Assembly (NCBI RefSeq): GCF_002298975.1
Contig: NZ_DBMV01000041.1
Location: forward strand, 72,210 to 136,209
DNA length: 64,000 nucleotides
Source: Ralstonia sp. UBA689
GTDB lineage: Bacteria; Pseudomonadota; Gammaproteobacteria; Burkholderiales; Burkholderiaceae
Reading direction: 5' to 3'
Under the pieces are notes generated by a model, which was given only the letters and a program-made list of their open reading frames with translations, had not been told where the DNA came from and made no database searches. The position numbers and the translations under genes were made by a program. The number at the start of each line of letters is the position of its first letter. Position 1 is the first letter of the stretch. Positions 47,283 to 55,877 of this stretch are shown in pieces.

Positions 47283-47924
47283 ATGAAGCCGCTCGCCTCC
47301 CTCCCCTTGCGCGCCGCCGCGTTGGCGGGGTTGGCGCTTGGTCTGTCGAGCCCGGCGGCGCACGCTCAGGTCTATCGCTGCAACGAGAACGGCCAGACGA
47401 CGTATTCCGATCATCCCTGCGGTACACGCGCGACGCCGGTGCCGATGATCGACAACACGCCGAGCGCCGCTGATCAGAAGGCCGCCCGCGAACGGGCCAG
47501 TGCCGAAGCGGCTGAGGTGCGTGATATGGAAGCCTCACGGCGCCGCGCACAGGCTGCCGAAGAAGCCCGCCAGGCGCAAATTGCCACGCAGGCTGCCGAA
47601 CAGGCGCGCCGTGAACAGCAGCAGAAGGTGGTGGTCGCACAAGAAGGTGTGCGCTATTGCCATCGTGTCTATGTCGGGCCAGTGCCGTACCCGTATCCAT
47701 ACCCAACGCCAATGCCTGTGGTAATCAGCCCGGCGACTCCAGCGCCGCCTACCGGCTTCGTGCGCCAACCGTCAAGCGGTCCGAAGCCATTCCTGCAAGC
47801 TCCGACAGCGCCGCCCACCCATGTGGTGCCGCGCCCGCCACGGCCACATCGCCCGCTCTATCGCATCGTCTGTGCGCCGGGTTATATGTACGACGGGCCA
47901 GAGGAACTGCTGCCAATCGAATGA
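47283..47924 (+). CDS. DUF4124 domain exported protein
   Basis: A 213-residue protein. A signal peptide ends at AHA, and the DUF4124 unit follows (QVYRCNENGQTTYSDHPCGT, two Cys). Residues about 60-115 are a charged helix rich in Ala, Glu, Arg and Gln. The C-terminal part is Pro/Tyr-rich (PVPYPYPYPTPMP) and ends with a Cys-containing segment. DUF4124 proteins are widespread periplasmic proteins in beta- and gamma-proteobacteria with no assigned role. Downstream, a strong terminator separates it from the ferredoxin gene that faces it. Confidence 0.85.
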   Translation: MKPLASLPLRAAALAGLALGLSSPAAHAQVYRCNENGQTTYSDHPCGTRATPVPMIDNTPSAADQKAARERASAEAAEVRDMEASRRRAQAAEEARQAQIATQAAEQARREQQQKVVVAQEGVRYCHRVYVGPVPYPYPYPTPMPVVISPATPAPPTGFVRQPSSGPKPFLQAPTAPPTHVVPRPPRPHRPLYRIVCAPGYMYDGPEELLPIE

Positions 47925-47940
47925 GCGGCGCCCGAAATGA

Positions 47941-47968
47941 AAAGAGACGGCCTGAGCCGTCTCTTTTT
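47941..47968. terminator. Bidirectional terminator between the DUF4124 and ferredoxin genes
   Basis: AAAGAGACGGC and GCCGTCTCTTT form a near-perfect stem with a short loop and T runs on both strands, placed between two converging genes. Confidence 0.88.
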
Positions 47969-47985
47969 CTTGCCGCATTTTTGCT

Positions 47986-48246
47986 TCAAGCCGCGCGCGA
48001 AGCGGAGGTGAGCTGAATGTACTTCTGCATCAACTGCTCGTGCGTCTCGGCGTGCGCCGGATCCTTGGGGATGCAGTCGACCGGACACACCTGCTGGCAC
48101 TGCGGCTCATCAAAGTGGCCGACGCACTCGGTACATTTACCCGGATCGATCACGTAAATCTCCGGGCCCATCGAAATTGCGTTGTTCGGGCACTCGGGCT
48201 CGCACACGTCGCAATTGATGCACTCATCGGTAATTATGAGCGCCAT
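47986..48246 (-). CDS. YfhL-type 2[4Fe-4S] ferredoxin
   Basis: An 86-residue electron carrier. The first cluster motif is CINCDVCEPECP, the second CTECVGHFDEPQCQQVCP, where the spacing CxxC followed by a longer insert is typical of the YfhL/alvin ferredoxin group. A short C-terminal helix (HEQLMQKYIQLTSA) follows. It lies just downstream of coaD on the same strand, as in many beta-proteobacteria. Confidence 0.95.
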   Translation of the reverse strand: MALIITDECINCDVCEPECPNNAISMGPEIYVIDPGKCTECVGHFDEPQCQQVCPVDCIPKDPAHAETHEQLMQKYIQLTSASRAA

Positions 48247-48296
48247 GATGCCTTCCTTGAAATGACCCGCGGGAGCGCTCCCGCCAAACCGTCATT

Positions 48297-48800
48297 TTAT
48301 GCCGATTTGTCAGACGCTTCGGACTTACCCGTCTTCTCGTTAAGCCATTTCTCGACCGAGGGGAACACGAACTTGCTGACATCACCACCCAGAATGGCGA
48401 TCTCGCGCACAAACGTGCCCGAGATGAACTGGTATTGGTCCGACGGCGTGAGGAACATGGTTTCCACGTCCGGCAACAGGTAGCGGTTCATGCCGGCCAT
48501 CTGGAATTCGTATTCGAAGTCCGACACGGCACGCAGGCCCCGCACGATCACGCGTGCGCTGTTCTTGCGCACGAAATCCTTGAGCAGGCCGGAAAACCCT
48601 TCCACCCGCACGTTCGGGTAGTGACCAAGCACTTCCCGCGCGATCTCGATGCGCTCTTCCAGTGCGAAGAACGGCCGCTTGTTCGGGCTATGCGCCACTC
48701 CGACGATCAGTTCGTCGAAGATGTTGGACGCGCGCCGGACGAGGTCTTCGTGGCCGCGCGTGAACGGATCGAAAGTGCCGGGATAAACCGCGATCACCAT
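48297..48800 (-). CDS. coaD: Phosphopantetheine adenylyltransferase
   Basis: The fourth step of coenzyme A synthesis, 167 residues. The nucleotidyltransferase T/HxGH motif is YPGTFDPFTRGHEDLV, and the ISSTFVRE-type motif appears here as YQFISGTFVREIA. Conserved VRGLRAVSDFEYEFQMA is also present. The ATG at 48800 starts at MVIAVYPGTFDP; an upstream extension is not conserved. It precedes the ferredoxin gene by 50 bases. Confidence 0.97.
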   Translation of the reverse strand: MVIAVYPGTFDPFTRGHEDLVRRASNIFDELIVGVAHSPNKRPFFALEERIEIAREVLGHYPNVRVEGFSGLLKDFVRKNSARVIVRGLRAVSDFEYEFQMAGMNRYLLPDVETMFLTPSDQYQFISGTFVREIAILGGDVSKFVFPSVEKWLNEKTGKSEASDKSA

Positions 48801-49000
48801 GGTTCCTCCACCAAGGGGAAAAAGCATCCGTCGTGCGCGGCGTGGGGCATGGCCGCGCCTGTCTGCGTTCGGACGCCGTTGCGTTGTCGAGCGCGGCAGA
48901 TCCCGAGCCTGCCGCTGCACGCCGCCGGCCACTGGGCGGGGCAAGCGCCTGCGTCGCAGGTGCCGCCCGATGCCCATGCACCGGTTGCGAGCGGCGTAGT

Positions 49001-49657
49001 TTAACCGTTTTTGCGCAGCAGCAAATGTGCGTGCACCGCACCAGCACGCAGATGTTTATGCAGCGCCACTTCGGCAGGCAACGGAATGCCCGTCGCCGTT
49101 GCGGACGATGGTGAATCAGCACTCACTTCCACGAGTGGCTGCGGCGCTTCCAGGTAAATCACCCCGCCCGGCTTGACCACGCGGATCGCGCCTTCCAACG
49201 CACGCAACGTCCAGTCCTGCGCGAACGGCGGGTCGATGAACACCGCGTCGAACGCGCCATCGGGCTGGCGGGCAAGCCAGGCAAACGCATCGCCGGAAAC
49301 GATGTCGACCATGCGCGCGCCCAGCTTGTCGCGCACGGCCTGCAGCGCGCGCACGGCCGGGGCGTAGCTCTCGACGAGCGCGACATGCGCTGCGCCACGC
49401 GAGGCCGCCTCGAAACCGAGCGCACCGGTACCGGCGAAGATGTCGGCGCAACGCCAGCCGGTCAGGTCCTGGCCGAGCCAATTGAAGACGGTTTCGCGGA
49501 CGCGGTCGCTGGTTGGGCGCAGGCCGTCGGCGTCGACAACCGGCAGCGGCGTGCGCTTGTACTGTCCGCCGATGATGCGCACCTGCTGCGGTGCGCGTGC
49601 GTGCGACGTGGCGGTCTTGGCTTTGGGGCCTTTGGAGCTTGAAGTGCGAGGTGCCAT
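49001..49657 (-). CDS. rsmD: 16S rRNA (guanine(966)-N(2))-methyltransferase RsmD
   Basis: A 218-residue methyltransferase. The N-terminus is basic and Ser/Lys-rich. The SAM-binding fold has RIIGGQYKRTPLPV, LRPTSDRVRETVFNWLG, DIFAGTGALGFEAASRGA and the catalytic AVFIDPPFAQD (DPPF variant of motif IV). It methylates G966 in 16S rRNA. The ATG at 49657 (MAPRTSSSK) is preferred to one 96 bases upstream. In this order with coaD it is a standard pair. About 200 bases separate it from coaD. Confidence 0.95.
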   Translation of the reverse strand: MAPRTSSSKGPKAKTATSHARAPQQVRIIGGQYKRTPLPVVDADGLRPTSDRVRETVFNWLGQDLTGWRCADIFAGTGALGFEAASRGAAHVALVESYAPAVRALQAVRDKLGARMVDIVSGDAFAWLARQPDGAFDAVFIDPPFAQDWTLRALEGAIRVVKPGGVIYLEAPQPLVEVSADSPSSATATGIPLPAEVALHKHLRAGAVHAHLLLRKNG

Positions 49658-49683
49658 GGGCGCGATTGTAAGTGGGCGCAAAC

Positions 49684-49714
49684 AAAAACCGGCGGGATCG
49701 CCGCCGGTTTTTTT
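49684..49714 (-). terminator. Terminator downstream of the M16 peptidase pair
   Basis: AAAAACCGGCGG and CCGCCGGTTTTT form a perfect 12-bp stem around a 5-base loop, with T runs in both directions. It lies 20 bases after the end of the M16 genes and before rsmD. Confidence 0.9.
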
Positions 49715-49733
49715 AGGTTGAAGGTGCCGTGCG

Positions 49734-51077
49734 TCAGTTCGTTGCCGGGCCACCCACCACGATGGTCGCCATGGTCTGCGGCTGCAGCACGCGCTGGAAC
49801 GCCGTGCGCACCTGCTCGCGCGTGACGGCCGCGATGCGTTGCGTCCAGGTGTCCAGGTAGTTCAGCGGCAGGTTGTACCAGCCGATGTTGGCCACGTTGT
49901 CCAGCAGCTTGCGGTTGCTGTCCAGTCGCAGCGGGAAACCATTGACGAGGTTGTCCTTGGCGGCCTTCAACTCCACGTCAGTCGGGCCATCGGCGACGAA
50001 CTTGGCAACGGTGTCACGCACCACGCCCAGCGCTTCCTCGGTCTGGTCCTTGCGCGTCTGCAGCGCCAGCTCGAACGGACCGGGCTGCGCAGCGGGCGCG
50101 AAGTAGCTGCCGATGCTGTACGTCAGGCCCCGCTTTTCGCGCACCTCGTTGGTCAGGCGCGCGCTGAAACCACCGCCGCCCAGCACGTAGTTGCCGACAA
50201 GCAGCGGGAAATAGTCTTTGTCGCCGCGTGCGATGCCGGGCTGGCCGAGGATGATGGTCGCCTGCTGCGCCGGATGCGGAATGCGGATCGCCTCGGCCTT
50301 GGCCAGCGGCATCTTCACGTCGGGCAGCACAGGCGGCGTGGCGCCGTCAGCGGGCAGGCCGCGCGTGATCTGCTCGGCGATGGACTCGGCTTCCTGGCGG
50401 CTGATCGCACCGATGAGCGTAACCACCGCCCGCTTGGCCGTGTAGTTCGCCTGGTAGTACCGCACGATGTCGTCGCGCGTGATGCTTTCCACCGTTTCCG
50501 GCGAGGCCGTCTGCCCATACGGATGCGTACCGTAGATGGCTGTGCCGAACGCGCGCTCGGCCAGCACCGATGGCTTGGTCAGCGATTCACGGATGGCGGC
50601 CACCAGGCGTTGCTTGTCGCGCGCGAGCACCGTGTCGGGGAAGGTGGGCGCCGAGACGATCTGCGTCATCAGCGCGATGGCCGGGCCACGCTCGGCGGGG
50701 TCCGAGAGCGTGCGCAGGCGCAGGCTGGTGCGATCGCCACCGGCGCCGCCGCCAAAGCTCGCGCCCACATCGGCAAACGCGTCGGAGATGGCGGCCTCGT
50801 CACGCGCCGTGGCGTTGCCCTGCGCGGCGACACCCTTGTCGAGCATGCCGGCGGTGAGTGATGCGAGACCGACCTTGGCCGCCGGCTCATAGCGCGAACC
50901 GGCATCCACATCGAGGTTGATGTCGAGCATCGGGATCGACGGGCTCGGCACGAAGTACACGCGCGCGCCGGTGGCAGCCGTCCAGTGCTCGATGGGCAGC
51001 GCGGCGAGCGCACCTTGCGCGGCCGCCGCAATGATGGCGGCCAGCGCCGTCTTCAGGGTCAGGGACATGGCGCGCAT
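49734..51077 (-). CDS. M16 family peptidase-like protein, non-catalytic partner
   Basis: A 447-residue exported protein with a signal peptide (TLKTALAAIIAAAAQGALAA). It has the two-lobe M16 fold, including the LTNEVREKRGLTYSIGSYF element in the second half. The HxxEH zinc motif is absent: the matching segment reads VGLASLTAGMLDKG. In M16B pairs, one subunit carries the zinc and the other supplies the R/Y pair that is visible here. The ATG shares a base with the stop of the upstream catalytic partner (TGATG). Substrate unknown. Confidence 0.9.
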   Translation of the reverse strand: MRAMSLTLKTALAAIIAAAAQGALAALPIEHWTAATGARVYFVPSPSIPMLDINLDVDAGSRYEPAAKVGLASLTAGMLDKGVAAQGNATARDEAAISDAFADVGASFGGGAGGDRTSLRLRTLSDPAERGPAIALMTQIVSAPTFPDTVLARDKQRLVAAIRESLTKPSVLAERAFGTAIYGTHPYGQTASPETVESITRDDIVRYYQANYTAKRAVVTLIGAISRQEAESIAEQITRGLPADGATPPVLPDVKMPLAKAEAIRIPHPAQQATIILGQPGIARGDKDYFPLLVGNYVLGGGGFSARLTNEVREKRGLTYSIGSYFAPAAQPGPFELALQTRKDQTEEALGVVRDTVAKFVADGPTDVELKAAKDNLVNGFPLRLDSNRKLLDNVANIGWYNLPLNYLDTWTQRIAAVTREQVRTAFQRVLQPQTMATIVVGGPATN

Positions 51078-52576
51078 CAACGCAGCCCTCCTTCTTCGCG
51101 CATGCCGGGAACAGGCTTGCGCGCCGGTTTATTGGGATCGATCGGTTGCGGCAACAGCGTCGCCACGACGAGGTTGTCTTCGTTGAAGTACGTCTTGGCG
51201 ACGTGCTGGATCTGCTCGGATGTGACGGCCTTGATCTTCTCAAGCTGGCGGTCGATGGTGCGCCACGACAGGCCCGTCATCTCGTTCATGCCGATCTCCA
51301 TGCCCTGGCCGAACACCGAGTCGCGCTTGTAGATCTGCGCTGCCACGACCTGTGCCTTGACGCGCTTCAACTCGGCATCGGTCACGCCTTCCTTGGCGAT
51401 GCGGTCGATCTGCGCGCGCAGGGCCTGTTCGATCTCGGCGGTGGTGTGGCCGTCGGCGGGCGTGCCGTCCATCAGGAAGATCGACGGGCCGCGGTTGGTA
51501 CCGTCGTAGCCGGCGTTGACGTCGTCAGCGATGCGCTTCTCACCTTTGACCAACTGGCTCGACAGCCGCGCGTTGTCGTAGCCGTCGAGCACGGCGGAGA
51601 GGACTTCGAGCGCATACGGGTCGACGTCCTTCTCAACATCCTTGAGCGGCGGCGTCTTGTACGCCAGCACCACGTATGGGTTCTCGGCCGGCGCTTTGAC
51701 CCAGATGCGCTTGACGCCGATCTGCTGTGGCTCCTCCTGCGCATAGCGGCGCGGCAGTTCGTGCGGCTTGAGCTTGCCGTAAGTGCGCTGCGCAAGGCGG
51801 AAAACTTCATCGGGGTTCACATCGCCCGCGACGATTACGGTGACGTTGTTGGGCGTGTACCAGGCGTGGTACCAGTTCTGCGCGTCCCGCACCGTCATCG
51901 TGTCGAGATCGCCCGGCCAGCCGATGGTCGGGTTGCGGTACGGCGCGGCGTTGAACAGCGTGGCGAGCATCTGCTCGTAGACGGTCGAACGGGCGGAGTC
52001 GTCGATGCGCATGCGGCGCTCTTCCTTCACCACGTTCATCTCCGGCTTGAACTCCTTGTCGGTGAGCTGGAGATTGGCCATGCGGTCGGCTTCGAGCCCC
52101 ATCACATCGGCCAGGTGCGATTTCTCGATCTGCTGGAAATACATCGTGAAGTCGCGCGTGGTCATGGCGTTCTCGCGGCCACCCATGGCGGCTACACGGC
52201 GGGAGAACTCGCCAGGGCCGACGGCCTGGGTGCCCTTGAACATCATGTGCTCGAGCATGTGGGCGACGCCTGTGGTGCCGTTGTGCTCGTCGATGCTGCC
52301 GGCGCGATACCACACCATGTGGGCCACGGTGGGCGCGCGGTGGTCTTCCTTGACGATCAGGCGCAAGCCATTGGAGAGCTTGTATTCGTGCGTGTCGGAT
52401 TGACTGGCACCAACCTTGATGCCGCTGGCAGTGGTGGCTGCCGGGCGTAACGGCGCAGCAGCCAACTCCTGCGCACCAACGTGGCCTGCCAGGAGGCTGG
52501 CCGCCAGGGCCATCGCGGCCAGTTGCCAGGCGCCCGACCGGGCCCGGCTTGAAACGATTCGCATGGAAGAGCGCAT
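51077..52576 (-). CDS. M16 family zinc metallopeptidase, catalytic subunit
   Basis: A 499-residue exported peptidase. The signal is WQLAAMALAASLLAGHVGA, and the inverted zinc motif HMLEHMMFKGT (HxxEH) with the downstream Glu in EMNVVKEERRMR completes the site. The ATG at 52576 is chosen; an ATG at 52564 is equally possible, while the frame is open to 52837 with a Gly/Arg-rich sequence that lies antisense to ftsY and is not credible. It pairs with the following non-catalytic subunit and is divergent from ftsY. The pair is conserved next to ftsY in many proteobacteria. Confidence 0.92.
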   Translation of the reverse strand: MRSSMRIVSSRARSGAWQLAAMALAASLLAGHVGAQELAAAPLRPAATTASGIKVGASQSDTHEYKLSNGLRLIVKEDHRAPTVAHMVWYRAGSIDEHNGTTGVAHMLEHMMFKGTQAVGPGEFSRRVAAMGGRENAMTTRDFTMYFQQIEKSHLADVMGLEADRMANLQLTDKEFKPEMNVVKEERRMRIDDSARSTVYEQMLATLFNAAPYRNPTIGWPGDLDTMTVRDAQNWYHAWYTPNNVTVIVAGDVNPDEVFRLAQRTYGKLKPHELPRRYAQEEPQQIGVKRIWVKAPAENPYVVLAYKTPPLKDVEKDVDPYALEVLSAVLDGYDNARLSSQLVKGEKRIADDVNAGYDGTNRGPSIFLMDGTPADGHTTAEIEQALRAQIDRIAKEGVTDAELKRVKAQVVAAQIYKRDSVFGQGMEIGMNEMTGLSWRTIDRQLEKIKAVTSEQIQHVAKTYFNEDNLVVATLLPQPIDPNKPARKPVPGMREEGGLR

Positions 52577-52636
52577 AAGGGCCGTCTGATAAAATTCGAC
52601 GCTTGATTCTAACGGCGAAATAGACTGCCTCTTACG

Positions 52637-53824
52637 ATGTTTAGTTTCTGGAAGAAGCGCAAGGCAGAGCCGCAGCCGGCCGCCCAACCGGCACCCGCTG
52701 CCACGCCCGAAGCCGTTCAGGCCCCGGCTGCCCCACCCGCACCTGCCGCCGCTCCCACGCCAGCACCCGCTGCCGTTGCTGCACCTGCACCTGCGCCCGT
52801 ACCTGTCGCTGCACCGGCTCCGGTTGCCGTGCCGCAACCGCTCGCAGCGCCGGCAGCGCCCGCCACGCTCGACATGCTGGCCGACGACGTCGAAACCGTA
52901 CCGACCCCAGCCGTGGTGGAACAGGCCCGCAAGGGCTGGATGTCGCGCCTGCGCTCAGGCCTGTCGAAGACGAGCAAGAGCCTGACCACGCTGTTCGTCG
53001 GCGTGAAGGTGGACGAGGCGCTGTTCGAGGAATTGGAAACCGCGCTGCTGATGGCTGACGCGGGCGTCGATGCCACCGAATATCTCCTGGGCGAACTGCG
53101 CCGCCGCATCAAGGCCGAGCGCATCGAAACCGCCGAGGGCGTCAAGACGGCGCTGCGCGATCTGCTGATCGAACTGCTGCACCCGCTGGAAAAAACCATG
53201 GTGCTCGGCCGCGAGCAGCCGATGGTGATCATGATTGCGGGCGTCAACGGCGCCGGCAAAACGACCAGCATCGGCAAGCTGTGCAAGCACTTCCAGACCT
53301 ACGGCCAATCGGTGCTCCTGGCCGCCGGCGATACGTTCCGCGCCGCCGCGCGCGAGCAGCTCGTGGTCTGGGGCCAGCGCAACAACGTGACAGTGGTGGC
53401 GCAGGAATCGGGCGACCCGGCCGCCGTGATCTTCGACGCAGTGAATGCAGCCCGCGCACGCGGCATCGACATCGTCATGGCCGACACGGCCGGCCGCCTG
53501 CCGACGCAATTGCACCTGATGGAAGAGCTGAAGAAGGTGCGCCGCGTGACGGCCAAGGCCATGTCCACGGCACCGCACGAAACACTGCTGGTGATCGACG
53601 CCAACACGGGACAGAACGCGCTGGCACAGGTCAAGGCTTTTGACGATGCGCTGGGCCTCACGGGCCTGATCGTCACCAAGCTGGATGGCACCGCCAAGGG
53701 CGGCATCCTGGCCGCCATCGCGCGGCAGCGGCCGGTGCCGGTGTACTTCATCGGCGTGGGTGAGCAGGTGGAAGACCTGCAGCCGTTCTCTGCGCGCGAA
53801 TTTGCGGACGCCCTGCTGGGCTGA
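52637..53824 (+). CDS. ftsY: Signal recognition particle receptor FtsY
   Basis: The SRP receptor GTPase that docks ribosomes at the inner membrane, 395 residues. Residues about 10-75 are Ala/Pro-rich in place of the acidic A domain of E. coli. The N domain follows (SRLRSGLSKTSKSLTTLFVG) and the G domain has IAGVNGAGKTTSIGKLC, DTFRAAAREQL, ADTAGRLPTQ and TKLDGTAKGG. It starts with FWKKRKAE, a basic membrane-binding patch. It is closed by a terminator 27 bases later. Confidence 0.97.
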   Translation: MFSFWKKRKAEPQPAAQPAPAATPEAVQAPAAPPAPAAAPTPAPAAVAAPAPAPVPVAAPAPVAVPQPLAAPAAPATLDMLADDVETVPTPAVVEQARKGWMSRLRSGLSKTSKSLTTLFVGVKVDEALFEELETALLMADAGVDATEYLLGELRRRIKAERIETAEGVKTALRDLLIELLHPLEKTMVLGREQPMVIMIAGVNGAGKTTSIGKLCKHFQTYGQSVLLAAGDTFRAAAREQLVVWGQRNNVTVVAQESGDPAAVIFDAVNAARARGIDIVMADTAGRLPTQLHLMEELKKVRRVTAKAMSTAPHETLLVIDANTGQNALAQVKAFDDALGLTGLIVTKLDGTAKGGILAAIARQRPVPVYFIGVGEQVEDLQPFSAREFADALLG

Positions 53825-53850
53825 GTGTCTTGCCCTACTTGAAGGCCTGG

Positions 53851-53878
53851 AAACGCCCTGACCCGTTCAGGGCGTTTT
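53851..53878 (+). terminator. Rho-independent terminator after ftsY
   Basis: AAACGCCCTGA pairs with TCAGGGCGTTT around a 5-base loop and continues with T. It marks the right border of the housekeeping block before the accessory patch. Confidence 0.9.
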
Positions 53879-54747
53879 CGTTTGTGGCTGAACCTATCGG
53901 TGCTCCACGTCAACCAGTACGCGCCGTATGGCTAGGCTTAACCGGCACTCCTCCAGCGCAAGCAACGCGTACGCACTAATAGCATCGAGAAACCCCGCCC
54001 GACATCCACTGGCTTCGCGCCTAGCGCGTTGTCTAGCGTTCGCGCAAGAGCATCGGCTCAAATGCGCGATGCCGACGCAGCGTGCGCTGCGTCATACGTA
54101 AGAACACCTGCGCATGTGGAGCGCCCTATTGGTACACCGTTGGAATCGGCGGCGAAGGATAGAAGGCGATGTCTTGCACCGATTGAGTGAGAGGCATAAC
54201 GCCTTCCTGAGGATGTCAATCAGAGGCACGCCTTTCCTCGCCAGATGAGCGGTTGAGGGGTAGCGGGCCTGACGGCAGGCTGGCGAACCAGTCTCCCGAG
54301 AAAACCGGTAGACCTTGCGATCTTCCCACCCAGCCCGCCGCAGTACACGAGAGCAGAGTGCCGAGGGCAACAGCATATCGATTGCCCCCGCTGAGGAGGT
54401 AAGTTGCGGATCGCCAGACCCGGCCTTCGTTGCGCGAAGGCGTCGGGAATATGCGCAGGGCAGGCTGAAGGCCAAGCTGTCGACGGTAGGCTGGCGCTGA
54501 ATCTGATACCCGCACTCCTCACGAAAAAGCCTGACTGAAATCGGATCTCCCCAACCGATTTTGCGCTACGTACAAATTTTATTCAGATCTTAAATAGATT
54601 CAAATCGAGGTTTCATGATCAATAAATGAACGATTAGACGGATTTTCCCTGACTTCAATGCAAATAGTTGTCAACAAACCAATTCCAAGGTTGTTCTTCG
54701 ATCCCCGCCACTGCAACATGCAGCGATCTATTGGTGGAGAGAAAAAT
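53879..54747. other. Unexplained stretch before the PAAR gene
   Basis: About 870 bases with no recognisable gene. On the minus strand several overlapping frames of 100 or so codons stay open between 54092 and 54522, in three phases, which suggests biased composition rather than coding. One short minus-strand frame at 54126-54197 is described separately. From about 54540 the base composition turns AT-rich and stays so into the PAAR operon, where its promoter must lie. It could be the remnant of a mobile element or a displaced gene, but no transposase or repeat border is visible. Confidence 0.45.
54126..54197 (-). other. Possible 23-residue small ORF or gene remnant
   Basis: ATG with AGGAAGG a few bases upstream, encoding MPLTQSVQDIAFYPSPPIP and ending in TVYQ. 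The good ribosome site and protein-like sequence suggest either a true small peptide or the start of a gene that has been cut off. I do not recognise it. Confidence 0.25.
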
Positions 54748-55299
54748 ATGCGACGGAATCTCATCCGGGTTGGGGATAAGACCACAGCGGGCGGAACGGT
54801 AGTTGATGGCGACCACACATGTACACATCACGGCATAGCCTTGTCCTATAACGGTGCACTTATCATTTGCCCTGCCTGCAAATCTACAGGCCGCGCATGC
54901 AATGTACCGCCCATGCGGGAGATTACATTCCAAGGGAAGCAGGCACTGCTTGAAAATGATATTTGCCTGTGCAAGTGCAATCCACCTCCACGCCTGATTG
55001 CTTCGCAAAACACCATGTACATCTCATTTGACGGTGATGAACTCACCGGGATGGGTTTGAGGGCGAATGTCGATCCGTTGCCTGAGGTCACCAACTCAGA
55101 GCAATCGGATATTTTTGATGAACAGTTCATGTTGGTGAATGATAGCGGCTTTCCGATGGCTAACATGTACTACACCATCAAACCCCCATCAGGTGAGTTG
55201 CAATACGGGGTAACGGATCATTCTGGAAAGACACAAAGGTTTCGGACCGATTTTTCAAAAAGAATCGCCATTTACATTGGTCACCGGGATAAATTTTAA
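54748..55299 (+). CDS. PAAR domain protein with transthyretin-like extension (T6SS spike tip)
   Basis: A 183-residue protein. The PAAR fold covers residues 1-90: RNLIRVGDKTTAGGTVVDGD, THHGIALSYNGALIICPACK, then ALLENDICLCKCNPPPRLIA, with several Cys/His suitable for the metal at the tip. Residues about 120-183 (FMLVNDSGFPMANMYYTIK, then YGVTDHSGKTQRFRTDFSK) form a transthyretin-like beta domain often attached to PAAR and VgrG proteins. Such proteins sharpen the type VI secretion spike and carry effectors. The ATG at 54748 has GGTGGAGAG upstream. The muramidase starts inside its stop codon (TAATG), marking it as the cargo. No VgrG is nearby. Confidence 0.85.
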   Translation: MRRNLIRVGDKTTAGGTVVDGDHTCTHHGIALSYNGALIICPACKSTGRACNVPPMREITFQGKQALLENDICLCKCNPPPRLIASQNTMYISFDGDELTGMGLRANVDPLPEVTNSEQSDIFDEQFMLVNDSGFPMANMYYTIKPPSGELQYGVTDHSGKTQRFRTDFSKRIAIYIGHRDKF

Positions 55300-55877
55300 T
55301 GTCAGATCCAGTTTGTGTAGCGACGACAAATTCCACGCAAGACTCCTGCGTGACCGTCTCGATCGCCAGATCACCGAAGCCATGGACCATTACTGATAGA
55401 GGCCTATCTTTTATCGCAGAATGGGAATCTGGCGTATTAAACGGAATAAACTTCCAAGGACATTTAGTTACCGATGGCTTCATACTGAAGGCCTACTACG
55501 ACAACGTCGGAATTCTGACAATTGGCTGCGGGCATAGGGTTCTTCCCGAAGATCATATCGTTGCGGGCCAGACCATCTCTTTGGAGCGCGCCAGAGAATT
55601 CAAGAGGAAGGATATTTCTATTGCACAGCGCCGCTTGAACAACAGCGTGCACGTGCCGCTGTTTCAGCATGAATATGATGCTCTCGTTAGCATCGTTTAC
55701 AACACCGGGGCGGGGCAGGGTGCGGACACTTTGGTCCAGAGAGTCAATACGGGTGATTACGTGGCAACAGGGGCGTTCTTGCCAACCTATCGCGTCGGAA
55801 GCAATAGCGGGGTTCGCGCAAGGCGGGCTTCAGAAGCGAGACTTTTCACCATGAGGATCTACGATGCATCCCACTAA
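55299..55877 (+). CDS. GH24 phage-type lysozyme (muramidase), probable T6SS effector
   Basis: A 192-residue muramidase without a signal peptide. The T4-lysozyme triad is visible: Glu43 in FIAEWESG, Asp68 in KAYYDNVG and Thr74 in LTIGCGH, with Asp and Thr spaced as in T4 lysozyme. Between Glu and Asp there are about 16 extra residues (GVLNGINFQGHLVTDGF), absent from typical GH24 enzymes. The C-lobe has QHEYDALVSIVYNTGAG. The gene overlaps PAAR by one base and the next gene by 14 bases. The lack of its own signal and the coupling to PAAR indicate export by T6SS into a rival's periplasm, where it would cut peptidoglycan. No holin is present, which speaks against a phage lysis cassette. Confidence 0.85.
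   Translation: MSDPVCVATTNSTQDSCVTVSIARSPKPWTITDRGLSFIAEWESGVLNGINFQGHLVTDGFILKAYYDNVGILTIGCGHRVLPEDHIVAGQTISLERAREFKRKDISIAQRRLNNSVHVPLFQHEYDALVSIVYNTGAGQGADTLVQRVNTGDYVATGAFLPTYRVGSNSGVRARRASEARLFTMRIYDASH

Noticed and set aside
51077..52837. Longer start of the catalytic M16 peptidase at 52837
   Set aside because: The added 87 residues are Gly/Arg/Cys-rich, lie antisense to ftsY and would place the signal peptide deep inside the protein.
55299..55877. Muramidase as part of a prophage lysis cassette
   Set aside because: No holin, spanin or phage structural gene is nearby, and it is coupled to a PAAR gene and a periplasmic candidate immunity gene instead.
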